From assembly GCF_016097555.1 (NCBI RefSeq), contig NC_054706.1, positions 73,124,174-73,188,173 of the forward strand: a DNA stretch of 64,000 nt, given 5' to 3'. The position numbers were made by a program, and so were the translations under genes. This document shows positions 49,001 to 62,300 of the stretch, piece by piece. Each line of letters begins with the position of its first letter. Positions within the stretch are counted from its first letter, which is position 1. Below the pieces are notes generated by a model that did no database searches, had not been told where the DNA came from, and was given only the letters and a program-made list of their open reading frames with translations. Source of the stretch: Gigantopelta aegis (lineage: Eukaryota > Mollusca > Gastropoda > Neomphalida > Peltospiridae).

Positions 49001-52000
49001 AGAACCTCTGACATCAAGAGATATAACATCAGAACTTGTGATATCAACAGATATAACATCAACAGATATAACATCTACACCTGTGACATCAACAGATATA
49101 ACATCTACACCTGTGACATCAACAGATATAACATCAGAACCTGTGACATCAACATATATAACATCATCAACAGACATAAAATTAAAATCTACAGCATTAA
49201 CTGATTCAACATCAGAATATGTTACATCAACAGGTCTAACATTAGAACCTGTGACATCAGTATATAAATCATTAGAATCTTTGAAATCAACAGATCTAAC
49301 ATCAGAATCTGTTACATCAACAGATGTTACATCAGACGTTGTAACATTATCAGATATGACATCAGAATCTGTGAATTCAACAGACATAACATTAGAACCT
49401 GTGACATCAACATATATAACATCAACAAATATCACATCATCATCAGATTTAACATCAGAATCTGTGACATCAACAGATATAAAATTAGAACCTATGACAT
49501 CAACAGATATAACATCAGAACCTGTGACATCAACAGATATAACCTCAGAACATGTGACATCAACAGGTATAACATTAGAACTTGTTACATCAACATATAT
49601 AACATCAGAACCCGTAACATTTACAGATATAATATCAGAACCCGTAACATCAACAGATATAACATCAGAACCCATGACATCAACAGATATAACATCAGAA
49701 CCTGTAACATCAACAGATATAACATCAGAACCCATAATATCAACAGATATAACATCAGAACCCATGACATCAACAGATATATCACCATCAACGAGTGAAG
49801 TAAAGATGACCTCAGTCGTGTATACCTCTTATGACGTTTTGAGTTCTGGGAGCCAGATCTCAACCCCAATCCTAGTCAGCAGTCTTAGAGGTACACCAGT
49901 CATCACAGTGTCAGTGGGGTCAAGTCTCCTGTCATTCGGAATTACAGTACGTTTTATTTATTAATCTCACTTAATAATGACATACTTTTTATACTGGCCA
50001 TTTTCTTTAATGATTGTTAGTTCCTTTAATAGTAAAATGGTGCAATTGTTTGCAGTGGAATCACAGATTAAACACAAATTGGTCCACAGTGGCTTTGTCT
50101 AGCTTTCAGTGCTCCCTTTGTTGTTTTAATCAGTCTCTTTTGTTATATTATTTCATTTGATTGGTTCCCATCGTTTTCTTAGCTTGTGTTGTTTTTAATC
50201 TGTTCATCTGGTGTGGGTCTGTTTTTAGTCTCATTGCACTTTGTTATTTTATTTCCTTGAGGAAATTTAAAGTTTTTAATCGAAATGTTGGGATTTTAAG
50301 ATAGTTTTAAGACAATTTTAACATATTTTATATTAATGATTTTAGAGTCATGTTAATGTAATTGTATAAATATCCTTTAAACTGTTATGAAAAGAGATAA
50401 GATTTTAAAAACATGAATAGTTTTAGTGTTTGGATTATTCAGACAATATGCCAACATATAAAAGAAGTTTTATACTGTGAATATTGGCACTACATTTTTA
50501 GAACAGCCTTTGAACTCTGCCTTGTATAGAGATATGGACTTGAATGTGTTTAAGATATTTATCATTCAGATTTACAACTAACCTGATTCACTCTGTCTTC
50601 TAAAAGATATATACCTCATCACAGTTTCTGCCAGAGGGTAAAATGGGTATAGCACCATACCCAAATCTTTTTACAGATTTTTGTTTTTAAGTTAACCTTT
50701 TGACAAAATTAATGACTTTTATCATTAATGTATGCTTTTCTTAATCCTAACTCTTAACTTATCCCATTTTCTTTCTGGGGGACACCCATACCCCCTGTTG
50801 ACTGTGGTTACATTCAGTTCCATAACACCATACCCAAACATTTCTTTCTGGCAGAAACACTGCCCATAATTATGAAACTGCTTTTTAAAAATTGTATTCC
50901 ACATAAAACTGATTCATACTTTCTCCTAATATATATATATACTACTCAAAAGAATTTAAGGGTCAAAAATTTGTAACCAAATAAGTTTCAGAGTGTATTA
51001 GATTGATGATGTAAACTACACCAAAAATTAAATTTATTGTTCCATATTTACAAAAAACCACAAATAAACGTCACTGTATACAAGAAAGTCACATGACATG
51101 CTGTCAAAGTTGAAGGTTGTCAAACATGGATTTTACACATTAGAGCATTTGTTTAATAGTGTGTGAATCCACCCCTGGCGCGAATACACTCGACACATCG
51201 TTGCCTCATGCTGTTGATCAGACGTCTGAAGAACTCTTGGGGAATGGCCTGCCACTCTGCCATAAGAAGTTGACCCAGATCATGAAGGTTGGCTGGAGGG
51301 GCATGGTTATCCCGAACTCTCCTGCCTAATTCATCCCAGGCGTCTCTATTGGGGCCAAGTCAGGCAAATATGCTGGCCAATCCATCCTGGCGATACCTTG
51401 TTGTCTGAGAAAGTCCGTTACCACACTGGCGCGGTGGGGTCTGGCATTGTCATCCTGCAGAATTGCCCCGCCGCCAATCTGCTGAAGGCCTGGGAGAACC
51501 AACGGCCGGATAATCTCATTCAGATAGCGGATTTCATTCAGATTGCCATCCACCACATAGAGGGGGGTCCTGTGGTGGATAGAGATGCTGCCCCACACCA
51601 TGACGCTGCCACCACCGAACCGGTGACGTTGTCTAACGTTAACGTCAGCGAAGCGCTCCCCAGGACGTCTGTAGACACGAACCCGACCGTCGTTGAACTG
51701 GAGACTAAACCTGGACTCATCAGTGAACATCACTCGACCCCACTGAACACGTTGCCACCGTAGATGAAGTGTACACCAGTGACGTCTGGCCGTTCTGTGA
51801 CGTGGTAGGAGTGGTGGTCGAACAGCCTGGCGATGGCAGCGTAGATTATTGGCTCTCAGACGATTGCGTATGGTTTGATCAGACACTCGAGTTCCAGTCG
51901 CAGTCCACAGATTGTCACGTAATCGGTGTGCAGTGGTTGTGCGTTGATGTAGAGCCATATTGGTGATGTAGCGGTCCTCTCTATTTGTAGTGCTTTGGGG

Positions 52001-55000
52001 TCTTCCCGAACGTGGACGATTTCGAACAGAATTCGTTGCTTGGTACCGTTGCCACAGTCGGCCAACGACACTCTGACTGACACCAAGTCTCAGAGCAACA
52101 TTTCTTTGCGTATTGCCATCCTGAAGCCAAGCAATAGCCCTTCCTCGATCTTCGATAGTCAGTTGACGTCGTACCATTGTCGAATTTGGAGTGTGCACCG
52201 TACACACGAACGCAAGCTCCAATTATACGGAAATTCAGCATTGGGAACATGGAATACACATGCAAAGCGTGCAAATGAAGCACTTTGTGAAAAAGCAAGT
52301 TATGGGCACTTAGCAGACCTTTCGCTTTCGCCCTAATTTACGTGCAAATGTAAGCATGTTTTCGCCATTAGAACTAGTCGACAGTGTCAATGACAGTGGA
52401 TTTTAATTCATTTATGGGTTGCTTAGACCCACTTTCGTCAAAATGGAACAATACCATGCGTGACATTATGGTCTAGCTAATATAATTGACATTCAGAAAA
52501 TAATGTCGAAAATATCGTCTGACCCTTAAATTCTTTTGAGTAGTATATATATAACACACCATACTTATGAATTGTTTTTATTTTATTTTATTCTAGCTTC
52601 AAGAAGGACTGTCGACATCTTTGACTGAAATATCAAAAACACTGGCCATTCAGACTTCGACAGGGGAGACAAGCGTGGCAGAATACAAGGGTACCATGAA
52701 GGTCATGGACGGTGCTGTTTGGACTCCACCGCTGTCAGATAAAACTTCAGCTGAGTATGAAGCACTCAAGCTCAAAATCATTGCCTTTGTAAGAATTAAT
52801 AGTAACTTAATCTAATAATTATCTATATTATGGGATTATTTTTTAACTCTTTATTTTACATTTGTTTTAATGGTTTAGCATAGTGGATTTATCAACAATC
52901 ATCTAATATCAGATTGCAGAACCATATTTAATAAGGAATGGGTCGAGGAGTCCTCCTTTTAAATAATACAAAAAAGGGCCTTTTTTAAGATTAAATGCAC
53001 CCTTTGTGTGTAACTGGATAAGACCCTATATTACTCTGCCTTGATTCTGGTTTTACTGCCCCCTGTCCCTCAACTCCTCATTATTTTAAGCTAGGTATGG
53101 CCATAGGTAGTCAAAATTATATAATCAGCTAACTTATTTTCACAATTTTAAGAATAAACTATATATCAAAGTAAGAATTCTACCTCCATAATAAACTGGT
53201 TTCCTGCCAATTTTCAGTGCATACATTTTCTGCTATTCAAGTTTTAAAAAGGGAACATTTTTTTAATGAATTGACCAATATGATGTAAGATAAGTCTGTT
53301 TATTATATACATAGCAATGAAATATATAGATCTACAGAAACCATAAAAGTGATATCTGGTGAAAAAGTCATATTTTCACTGTATTTTAACTATGTACAGT
53401 GAAAATATAGAAATCATATTTATATTTTTGTGAACATTAATTAATCAGTTATCTCTCTTGTAAATTATTGAGAGTTTAAGTTTGATGATTACCAGTGCAT
53501 CTGGTTGTATTTGAAAAAATGAAGAGTAATTTAAACAATTGTACCTGTAAAAAAAATGGATATGATATGCAATTACGATAAAATATCTAAAACTGATTGA
53601 ATACGAAGCTGACACAATTTCCTGTCGTTGGATGTAAGTTTTTAAACTTGCTGTTTGATTTGTTTTGTACTTGTATTTTTGGGGGGGGGAGGATCATTTT
53701 GTCAGGAATGTTTGCACAGCAGTATTATTAAGTAACTATTAGTTAAATAAAGATATTTCTTTTAAAAATACCATGGTCAAGTAAATTTTCAACAAAAGTT
53801 CAACCTAATGAAATATATCATGGCATTATGTGTTTTCGATAGGATCAGTGAAAAACATTAACAAAAAAAGTGAAAGGTATTGTCAAAAACTAGGAAAGAT
53901 GTATATAATAAATAGACCATTTCATGGGGGGTTTTCTAATACAATTTTTATGTCAACTCGTGATGTGTGAAAAACATATTTTCATGAATTGCTTTGCAAT
54001 TACAATTTTCACACATTACTCGTTGACATAAAAATCATATTTGAATTAAATACGAAATAACCTCTATATAATAAAAATTAGTAAGCAGTTAGCTGATTGT
54101 CTATGCATTAAAACAAACCTGGTTCGATTGTTGTTCTTTTCTAAATGCATTTAAATATGTATTTATTTATTTTTAATCTTACCCGGTATTTAATAAACAG
54201 AATTAATGATTCAGGGGGTTTTCTGTTATAAGATATATTTGTTTTCAATGTCGTTATTATTTATATTTGTAGCTTCAGAAGATATTCCAGAATGCTAACT
54301 TAGCCAAGTACATAGATCACATTGTCATTAATGGATTTAGGTAAGTATGATTGATATTTGGGCATTTACCATATACCGGTACAATATGTTTTTACATTTG
54401 CATTTTTCTAGACTTGCCACACATTCATGAAATGTTGGACTTATTTAACACTATATTTATCAATTGATATTTTGACTGTTATAAATGCTAATTTATACTA
54501 ATGCTTTCTTCATTGCTTATTACTTTTATTATTTCACATGGAGTTAAATTTAAGATGTTAATTTTAAAGGAATTGTTTTAGTGGTGTTTTTTCTTACCTT
54601 CCCCACAGACTGGCAGTCCTCCATATCCATGTTTGTATACTATTGTAGATGTACATCTTTACATTGACTTGATAACTACTCAGTATACCAAGTTTCATTA
54701 TATTTGCTTCTTTTTGTTCTTCCCCTTTTCTCATTATGTTTTTTTAAACTTAACATTCCGGTCATTAATATTATATATTATTGTATTCAGAGTGGGTGCT
54801 GTTTTTAAAAGAAACAAACAAAACTATTTGTATTGGATGGTTGTGTAAAAAAAAGTGAAATAAAAGAAATATTTTTAAAAGTTTCATTATATCATTATGA
54901 CAGCCAAGGCAGCATTATCGTGGACTTCACAGTTGATTTTCGAGAGTTACAAGTACTTGAAGTTGACCTTAGATCAATGTTCAATGATGGCTACCAACAG

Positions 55001-58000
55001 ATCAGCAATCCACAGTATATAATTGACACTTCATATACAGGTGAGTAACTGACAAACACACTACCACCATGATATAATTAACCAATATTCCATACATGGT
55101 ATAACAAAGACTGTATCAAATGCCATCCCACTTGCTTGTCATTCCAATTTAGATACATGGGAGAGGTGATGATGATCACGTAGCAGCTGTTTTTCACAAT
55201 GTACTGTCAAAGCCTGGTATTCTGAGACATGAAAGCATAATTATTTAAACCAAAAGGTGGATTCATTGTCTTTTTAATTTGCTTTAAAGTTAAATATGAC
55301 TAATATGTGAAATATTCAATAAGCGTAAGTAATAAACATTATAAAAATAAAATAAAATAACTAGAATGTTTTATCACAAAATGTCTGTTATAATTGTAGC
55401 ATTTGTAAAAGGCCCACTGACGTCTGGCATCACGAAGACTCAACAGAACTATGATCCTCTCAATACAGCAACTCATGTAGATGATCCTGATCCTTTAGGA
55501 TCTTCTGCCACTCCCATCAAAGATGTGTCATCAACACTTAAGTCTTCATCATTTCAACAGCAGAGTGGAAAGATTGCTACATTGTTTGATACAAGTCAGT
55601 CATCACTTCTTTTAAACAGTGTGTCATCTCAATTAAACGTAACGGAACAAACAGGTTGGCATACCATACCTGAATTGACCTCCACTGTTTATTCAGACAC
55701 AGCAAAGTTACTGTCATATAGTGCCATATCCATGTCTCTAGATGAAATGGCATTCTTGTCTCAAGACACTTTTAGTGTATCAGAACCATCTGCCTTTTTG
55801 ACCACATCAGAGTCACTTTCAGTATCAGAATTACAAAATGCAGCTAGTAAATCTTCATCTGATATACACCCATCTTTATCTGGTTATTCAGGACAAAAGA
55901 CCACAATGTTTTATTCATCTGCAGTGTCTTCAACATCATTGTATGATGATATACACCCTTCATTTGGTTACTCAGGACAAAAGACAACAGTGTTTTCATC
56001 TGATGTATCTTCAACATCATTGTATGATGATATACACCCATCTTCATCTGGTTATTCAGAACAAAAGATGACAGTGTTTTATTCAACTGCAGTATATTCG
56101 ACATTATTGTACGATACAAACCAAAACACAATCACATTTGACTCAGTTGCCACACATTTGATATCATCATCAGATGAAACAGTCACTTACTATACAGATC
56201 TGCAATCCTCTACTGACAACTCTAAAGTCAGCTCAGATTTGATGTCTCTCAATTCAGTTTCATTGTATGTTGACATGTATGACAGTGTATCTTCTGTCAT
56301 ATCCACCATTGGACTTGAAACATCTTTCTCAAGCACCGCGTCTGTGTCTCTAGATCTGGCTTGTGAAGTATCTGTGTCCACGTGTGCCAATATGACTGTC
56401 AGAATGCAGAAGACAGGTATGTACAGGTCTTTTACTTTAATATGATGCTGTCCCTTGTACTCAGTGTTACACAGGCATACAATCTTGATTTATAAATAAT
56501 GTATGTCACTGTATTTACTCAAAATAATCATTCATGTTTATATAGTTGAATAATGGAATGCCGCTGCCTGAAATAATATAAATATTTTATGAAATATGCT
56601 AAAATAGTTGATTTTCATCCTTTCATTGCAAATAACCAATATGATAAAAGCCAATTTTATAATCAGTGGCATAGCGTGGGCGAGGCCACTGGGGCGATTG
56701 CCCCAAGTGCAAAATTCTGGACTGGTGGAAGGGACTTGGGGAGTGCTAACAGTCCACTGGTTAGAGGGTGCAATACTTGCCTTGTGCCGGGCGCTGGCAA
56801 CCCACGCTATGCCACTGTTCATAACTGGTGTACAAGATGCATTTACCTTTCAAAATAATTAATGATTGCAAGCTCACTTATAAAAATGTCCATTGACTGA
56901 CTTTTTATGTTTTGATTGTTGCCATATTACATATATATTAAATTCTATATGTAATCTTTATTAATTGTTTAATGTTTCAGAAATTACAAGCTTACTACCA
57001 TTAATAACATCATCTGCTTCGAGTTTGCATATAGTATGGCCATCTGAAACCATGGATTCAGTTTTTCATACACAGATGGTTTCACTACTAGCAGATGATG
57101 GTTACCAAGCACAGACAACTCCATTATTAGACAGTGACATTTACAAGACACTGACACATTCAGTAGCAGAAGATGACATTATGCCATCAAGAACAGCCAT
57201 ATCTTTATTGTGGAAAACAAGTAATTATGAACCTTACTCTAATGTCAGCTTTCATACTGCTGTCTCCACTGATTATGAAACCAGACTAATAAAGATGGTG
57301 ATATCTAGTGTCTACAGCAGCAATGTTATGGTGAAGCCTACTGCATCAGAGTCTGCACTTGCCGAGTCTAGTGTCTACAGCAGCAATGTTATCAACATGG
57401 TGAGGCCTACTGCATTAGAGTCTGTATTTGCTGAATCTAGTGTCTACAGCAGCAATGTTGTTATGGTGAAGCCTACTGCATTAGAGTCTGTATTTGCTGA
57501 ATCTAGTGTCTACAGCAACAATCTAATGATGAAGCCTACTGCATTAGAATCCGTATTTGCTGAAGCTAGTGTCTACAGCAGCAATGTTATGATGAACCCT
57601 ACTGCATTAGAGTCTGTATTTGCTGAATCTAGTGTCTACAGTAACAATGTTGTTATGGCGAAGCCTACTGCATTAGAGTCTGTATTTGCTGAATCTAGTG
57701 TCTACAGCAGCAATGTTGTTATGGTGAAGCCTACTGCATTAGAGTCTGTATTTGCTGAATCTAGTGTCTACAGCAGCAATGTTGTTTTGGTGAAGCCTAC
57801 TGCATTAGAGTCTGTATTTGCTGAATCTAGTGTCTACAGCAGCAATGTTGTTATGGTGAAGCCTACTGCATTAGAGTCTGTATTTGCTGAATCTAGTGTC
57901 TACAGCAGCAATGTTGTTATGGTGAAGCCTACTGCATTAGAATCCGTATTTGCTGAATCTAGTGTCTACTACACAAATGTTACCAACACAGTGAAGCCTA

Positions 58001-59315
58001 CTGCATTGGCATCTGCTCTTGCTGAGTCTAGTATTTACAACAGCAATGTTAAGGTGAAACCTTCTGCATTATCGTCTGAATTTGCTTACTCTATTGGCTA
58101 CTACACCAGTGATACCAATACAGTAACGCCAACTGCATTAGATTATCTACTTGATGACACTCGTGTTTCCCACACAAATTCTGCTGCCTTAGAATCTGTA
58201 CTACCTGATTCTAGTATTTACTACACCAGTGTTACACTGAAACCTATATTAGAGTCTATACTGTTCAAAGCAACATTAACCACAGACATGATATCTTCTG
58301 ATGCGCTGCTTTCCCCATCATACTCGGACATCAGTTTACTCAGTTTTGAAACATCTTCTCTGGACACAGTTGAGACATCCAGCATGTTGTCTTATTTTGT
58401 TGGTGGTTTGTCAACAGAAGTGTTGTTTATTGATAGTTTGAGTGCTGTGTCCTTGTCAGAAAGAATCCTAGAGCCTTCCTCCAGTTTTACTGCACCATGT
58501 AGTGTGAGCAGCAACCAGACTTGTGTTCATCAGTCATTGTTTCTTACTCTGGATATAGAAGTGTCATCTCCAGCATCATCCACAGGCGAGTCTTCATCAC
58601 TTTATATAGGTATGGAAATATGGATGCATACCTTGTTTTAGTATATATGTTGATTAAAACCATTTAAAATAGCCATAGTATTTTAATACATTTTTATAAG
58701 GAGGCAAAATCTAGCTAAGAGGTAGAATGTTCAACCTTGATGAAATCAATTTCCCCCATCAAAGGCCATGGTATTTATTATCTTGTCTGTTGGAAAATGC
58801 TTTTCAGTAGGAGAACCTTATGTGGCGACAATGGGTCATATCTCTTCTCCATCTCTCTGTCTCTGTATATATGTACCCGTCTTTGTGGCGTTGTGGTTAG
58901 CCATCGGTCTACAGGCTGGTAGGTACTGGGTTCAGATCCCAGTCAAGGCATGGGTTTTTTAATCCAGATACTGACTCCAAACCCTGAGTGAGTGCTCCGC
59001 AAGGCTCAATGGGTAGGTGTAAACCACTTGCACCAACCAGTGATCCATAACGGGTTCAACAAAGGCCATGGTTTGTGCTATCCTGCCTGTGGGAAGTGCA
59101 AATAAAAGATCCCTTGCTGCCTGTCGTAAAAGAGTAGCCTATGTGGCGACAGCGGGTTTCCTCTAAAAAATCTGTGTGGTCCTTAACCATATGTCTGACG
59201 CCATATAACTGTAAATAAAATGTGTTGAGTGCATCGTTAAATAAAACATTTCTTTCTTTCTTTCTGTATATATGTATATGTATATATCTCTCAGTCTCAC
59301 CCTGTCTCTCTCTCT

Positions 59316-59389
<74 letters not shown>

Positions 59390-62300
59390 CTCTCACTTTC
59401 TCTGTCTGTCTGTCTCTTCAAAATGGTGAAGTAATCATATTTTAGACACTAAATAACCATAGATCAAAATATGTGTACCTTTACCAACAAGAATATACTA
59501 TTTATCATTTTGAAACTGTCCATAAATCATTTATCTTCAGAGATGTGCAACATGAACCCATGTCCCCAACATTCATATTGTCTAAGTACGTCTGGGTCCT
59601 ATCTTTGTGAATGTCATCCCGGATACCATATGGTGGATTCACTCTGTAAAGGTAATGCCAACCACTGTCAACAGTGATTAAAATTATTTAAAAAAACTAC
59701 ATATTGTTATACAATATTTGTGTGATTAGGTTTCTTTATCATACCATGAATGAAAAAAATCGATAACGGTGATATTGATACTTTTGTCTACCCTGGTATA
59801 TGGAACAGTGCTATGATACCTTCTGACTGGTCCCAATAGCCTAAACTAATTAATAATTAATCAGTATATTTTATCTTTATCCTGCATCCACTATATAAAC
59901 CGGCAAGATATATATTTAAATAATAAAACCCCCAACAAAAAACCCCAAAACATTGGCATGTTATTATATTGATTGCTCAAGGTAAACAAAATTCCTTTTT
60001 TTATTGGTTTCATAATCTTGGCACTATTTAAAGCCCCAAAATCATGGACGTTTATATTAATGTCTTGTAGCATTATATTAAAATGTTTTGTAATATCACT
60101 TAATGGGTTATATAAAATGTTTTTGTAATATTGCTTAATGGGTTATATAAACATGTTTTGTAATATTTGCTTAATGCATTATATAAAAATGTTTTGTAAT
60201 ATTGTTTAATGGGGTTGAATAAAAATGTTCTGTAATACAATGCATTGTTTAATGGGTTATATAATAATGTTTTGTAATATTTGCTTAATGCATTATATAA
60301 ACATGTTTTGTAATATTGTTTAATGGGGTTGAATAAAAATGTTCTGTAATACAATGTATTGCTTAATGGGTTATATAATAATGTTTTGTAATACTGTTTA
60401 ATGGGGTTGAATAAAAAAATTGGTAATACTGGTATGTCTAACTGAAGAATAACAGGATGTTGTTACTGAACATTTAGATGTGAATGAATGTGACACAGCT
60501 CCCTGCCCACAACATTCCGTCTGCACCAACACAGAGGGCAGCTTCAACTGCAGTTGTAAACCAGGATTTGTAGAGGACGATATAGGCTGTAAAGGTTTGT
60601 TTGTGTTTCTGTAAAACATTTGAGAAAAAACTGTTACAATATGTGTCCCAGGGTAGTGCAGCTGCATACCCAGTTATGGTTCAAGCACAGGTGTCCTGGA
60701 CACTCAACTAGTCTGTTAGAGTTGTCTGTCCAGAAAAGAGGTTAACGGTTAGTTGCTGTCACTAACATAAGTTGTTCATTTACTTTGGGATGGATCCAGT
60801 ATTGGGATGAGAACATAATATCTAGGCCTACTGCCTTAAAACATTTTACATTATGTTTAGAATTAATGAAAAAACCAGTTATGTATTCAAAATTGTATCT
60901 CTGTTCAAATAGTCTAAAGGATGTTTTGACAAGGTTGTGATTGCTCTCTTAATTCATTGCCATATACTTTGTGTCAGAATGGCCATATGTTTGACATCCA
61001 ATAGCCGATGATTAATAAATCAATGTGCTCTAGTGGTTTCATTAAACAAAACAAACTGTTTATTTTTGTTTATAAGAGGACGGCCACTCTAACATGATAA
61101 TCCTACTAGATTGTGATTGTTCATTGTGATGTACTTTGTTTATATGAGGACTGCCACTCTAGTATGGCACATCCAAGCTTGTGATTCCTCTGTTGAAACA
61201 TTGTAATGTACTTTGTTTATAAGAGGACTGCCATTCTTTGGGATAATACATCATACAAGGTTGTTATTGCTCTGTTGAATCAGTCGTGTACTTAGTTTAT
61301 AGGATTGCCACATTATAATGGTACATCCTACAAGGTTGTGATTGCTATTTAATCATTGTCCTGTACTTTGTTTATAAGAGGACTGCCATTCTTTAGGATA
61401 ATACATCATACAAGGTTGTTATTGCTCTGTTGAATCAGTCATGTACTTAGTTTATAGGATTGCCACATTATAATGATACATCCTACAAGGTTGTGATTGC
61501 TATTTAATCATTGTCCTGTACTTTGTTTATAGGAGGACTGCCATTCTCTAGGATGATACATTCTACCTTGTCTGCAGGGTTGACTACACCTCCCAAAACT
61601 GTTTTGATCAATCAGTTGTTGTTTTAACATTTTTTAAATATAGACCCTGTATTATAATTCATTATTGCAAGTTGTCTTTAGAAGCATGCTGGAGTAGTGT
61701 GTTTGTTTCAGATGTGAATGAATGCAGTTCCAGTCCTTGTCCCACCAGTGCCGGCTGTGTGAATACTGCAGGGACTTTCTACTGTATGTGTCTGCCCGGA
61801 TTTACTGAATATCAAGGAGCATGTCACGGTAAGTATATATCAATGTATAAGAATTGTTTGTCATAGGGGGCGGGACGTAGCCCAGTGGTAAAGCGTTTGC
61901 TTTATGCACTGTCGATTTGAGATCGATCCCCGTCAGTGGGCCCATTGGGCTATTTCTCATCCCAGATAGTGCTCCACAACTGGTGAAAAAAGGATGTGGT
62001 ATGTACTATCCTGTCTGTGGGATGGTGCATATAAAAGATCCCTTGCTGATAATCAAAAAGAGTAGACCATGAAGTGGCAACAGCGGGTTTCCTCTCTCAA
62101 TATCTGTGTGGTCCTTAACCATATGTCTGACGCAATATAACCATAAATAAAATGTGTTGAGTACGTCGTTAAATAAAACATTTCGATCTTGTTTGTCATA
62201 GATTTTATGTCAAATAGAAAAGAGATTACTGTCAGTGATTTTATAACTGTATAACAGGTTTTTCTGTCAGAACATCACTTATTCATGACAACATCAAAGA

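Noticed and set aside
47225-49869. Minus-strand frames reading SDVISVDVTGSDVIYVDV or LMLYLLMSQVLM as membrane or adhesion proteins
   Set aside because: They are shadows of the 30-nt array of the mucin exon on the other strand.
59222-59434. Leu/Ser repeat ORF
   Set aside because: It is a translation of a (TC)n microsatellite next to a SINE tail.
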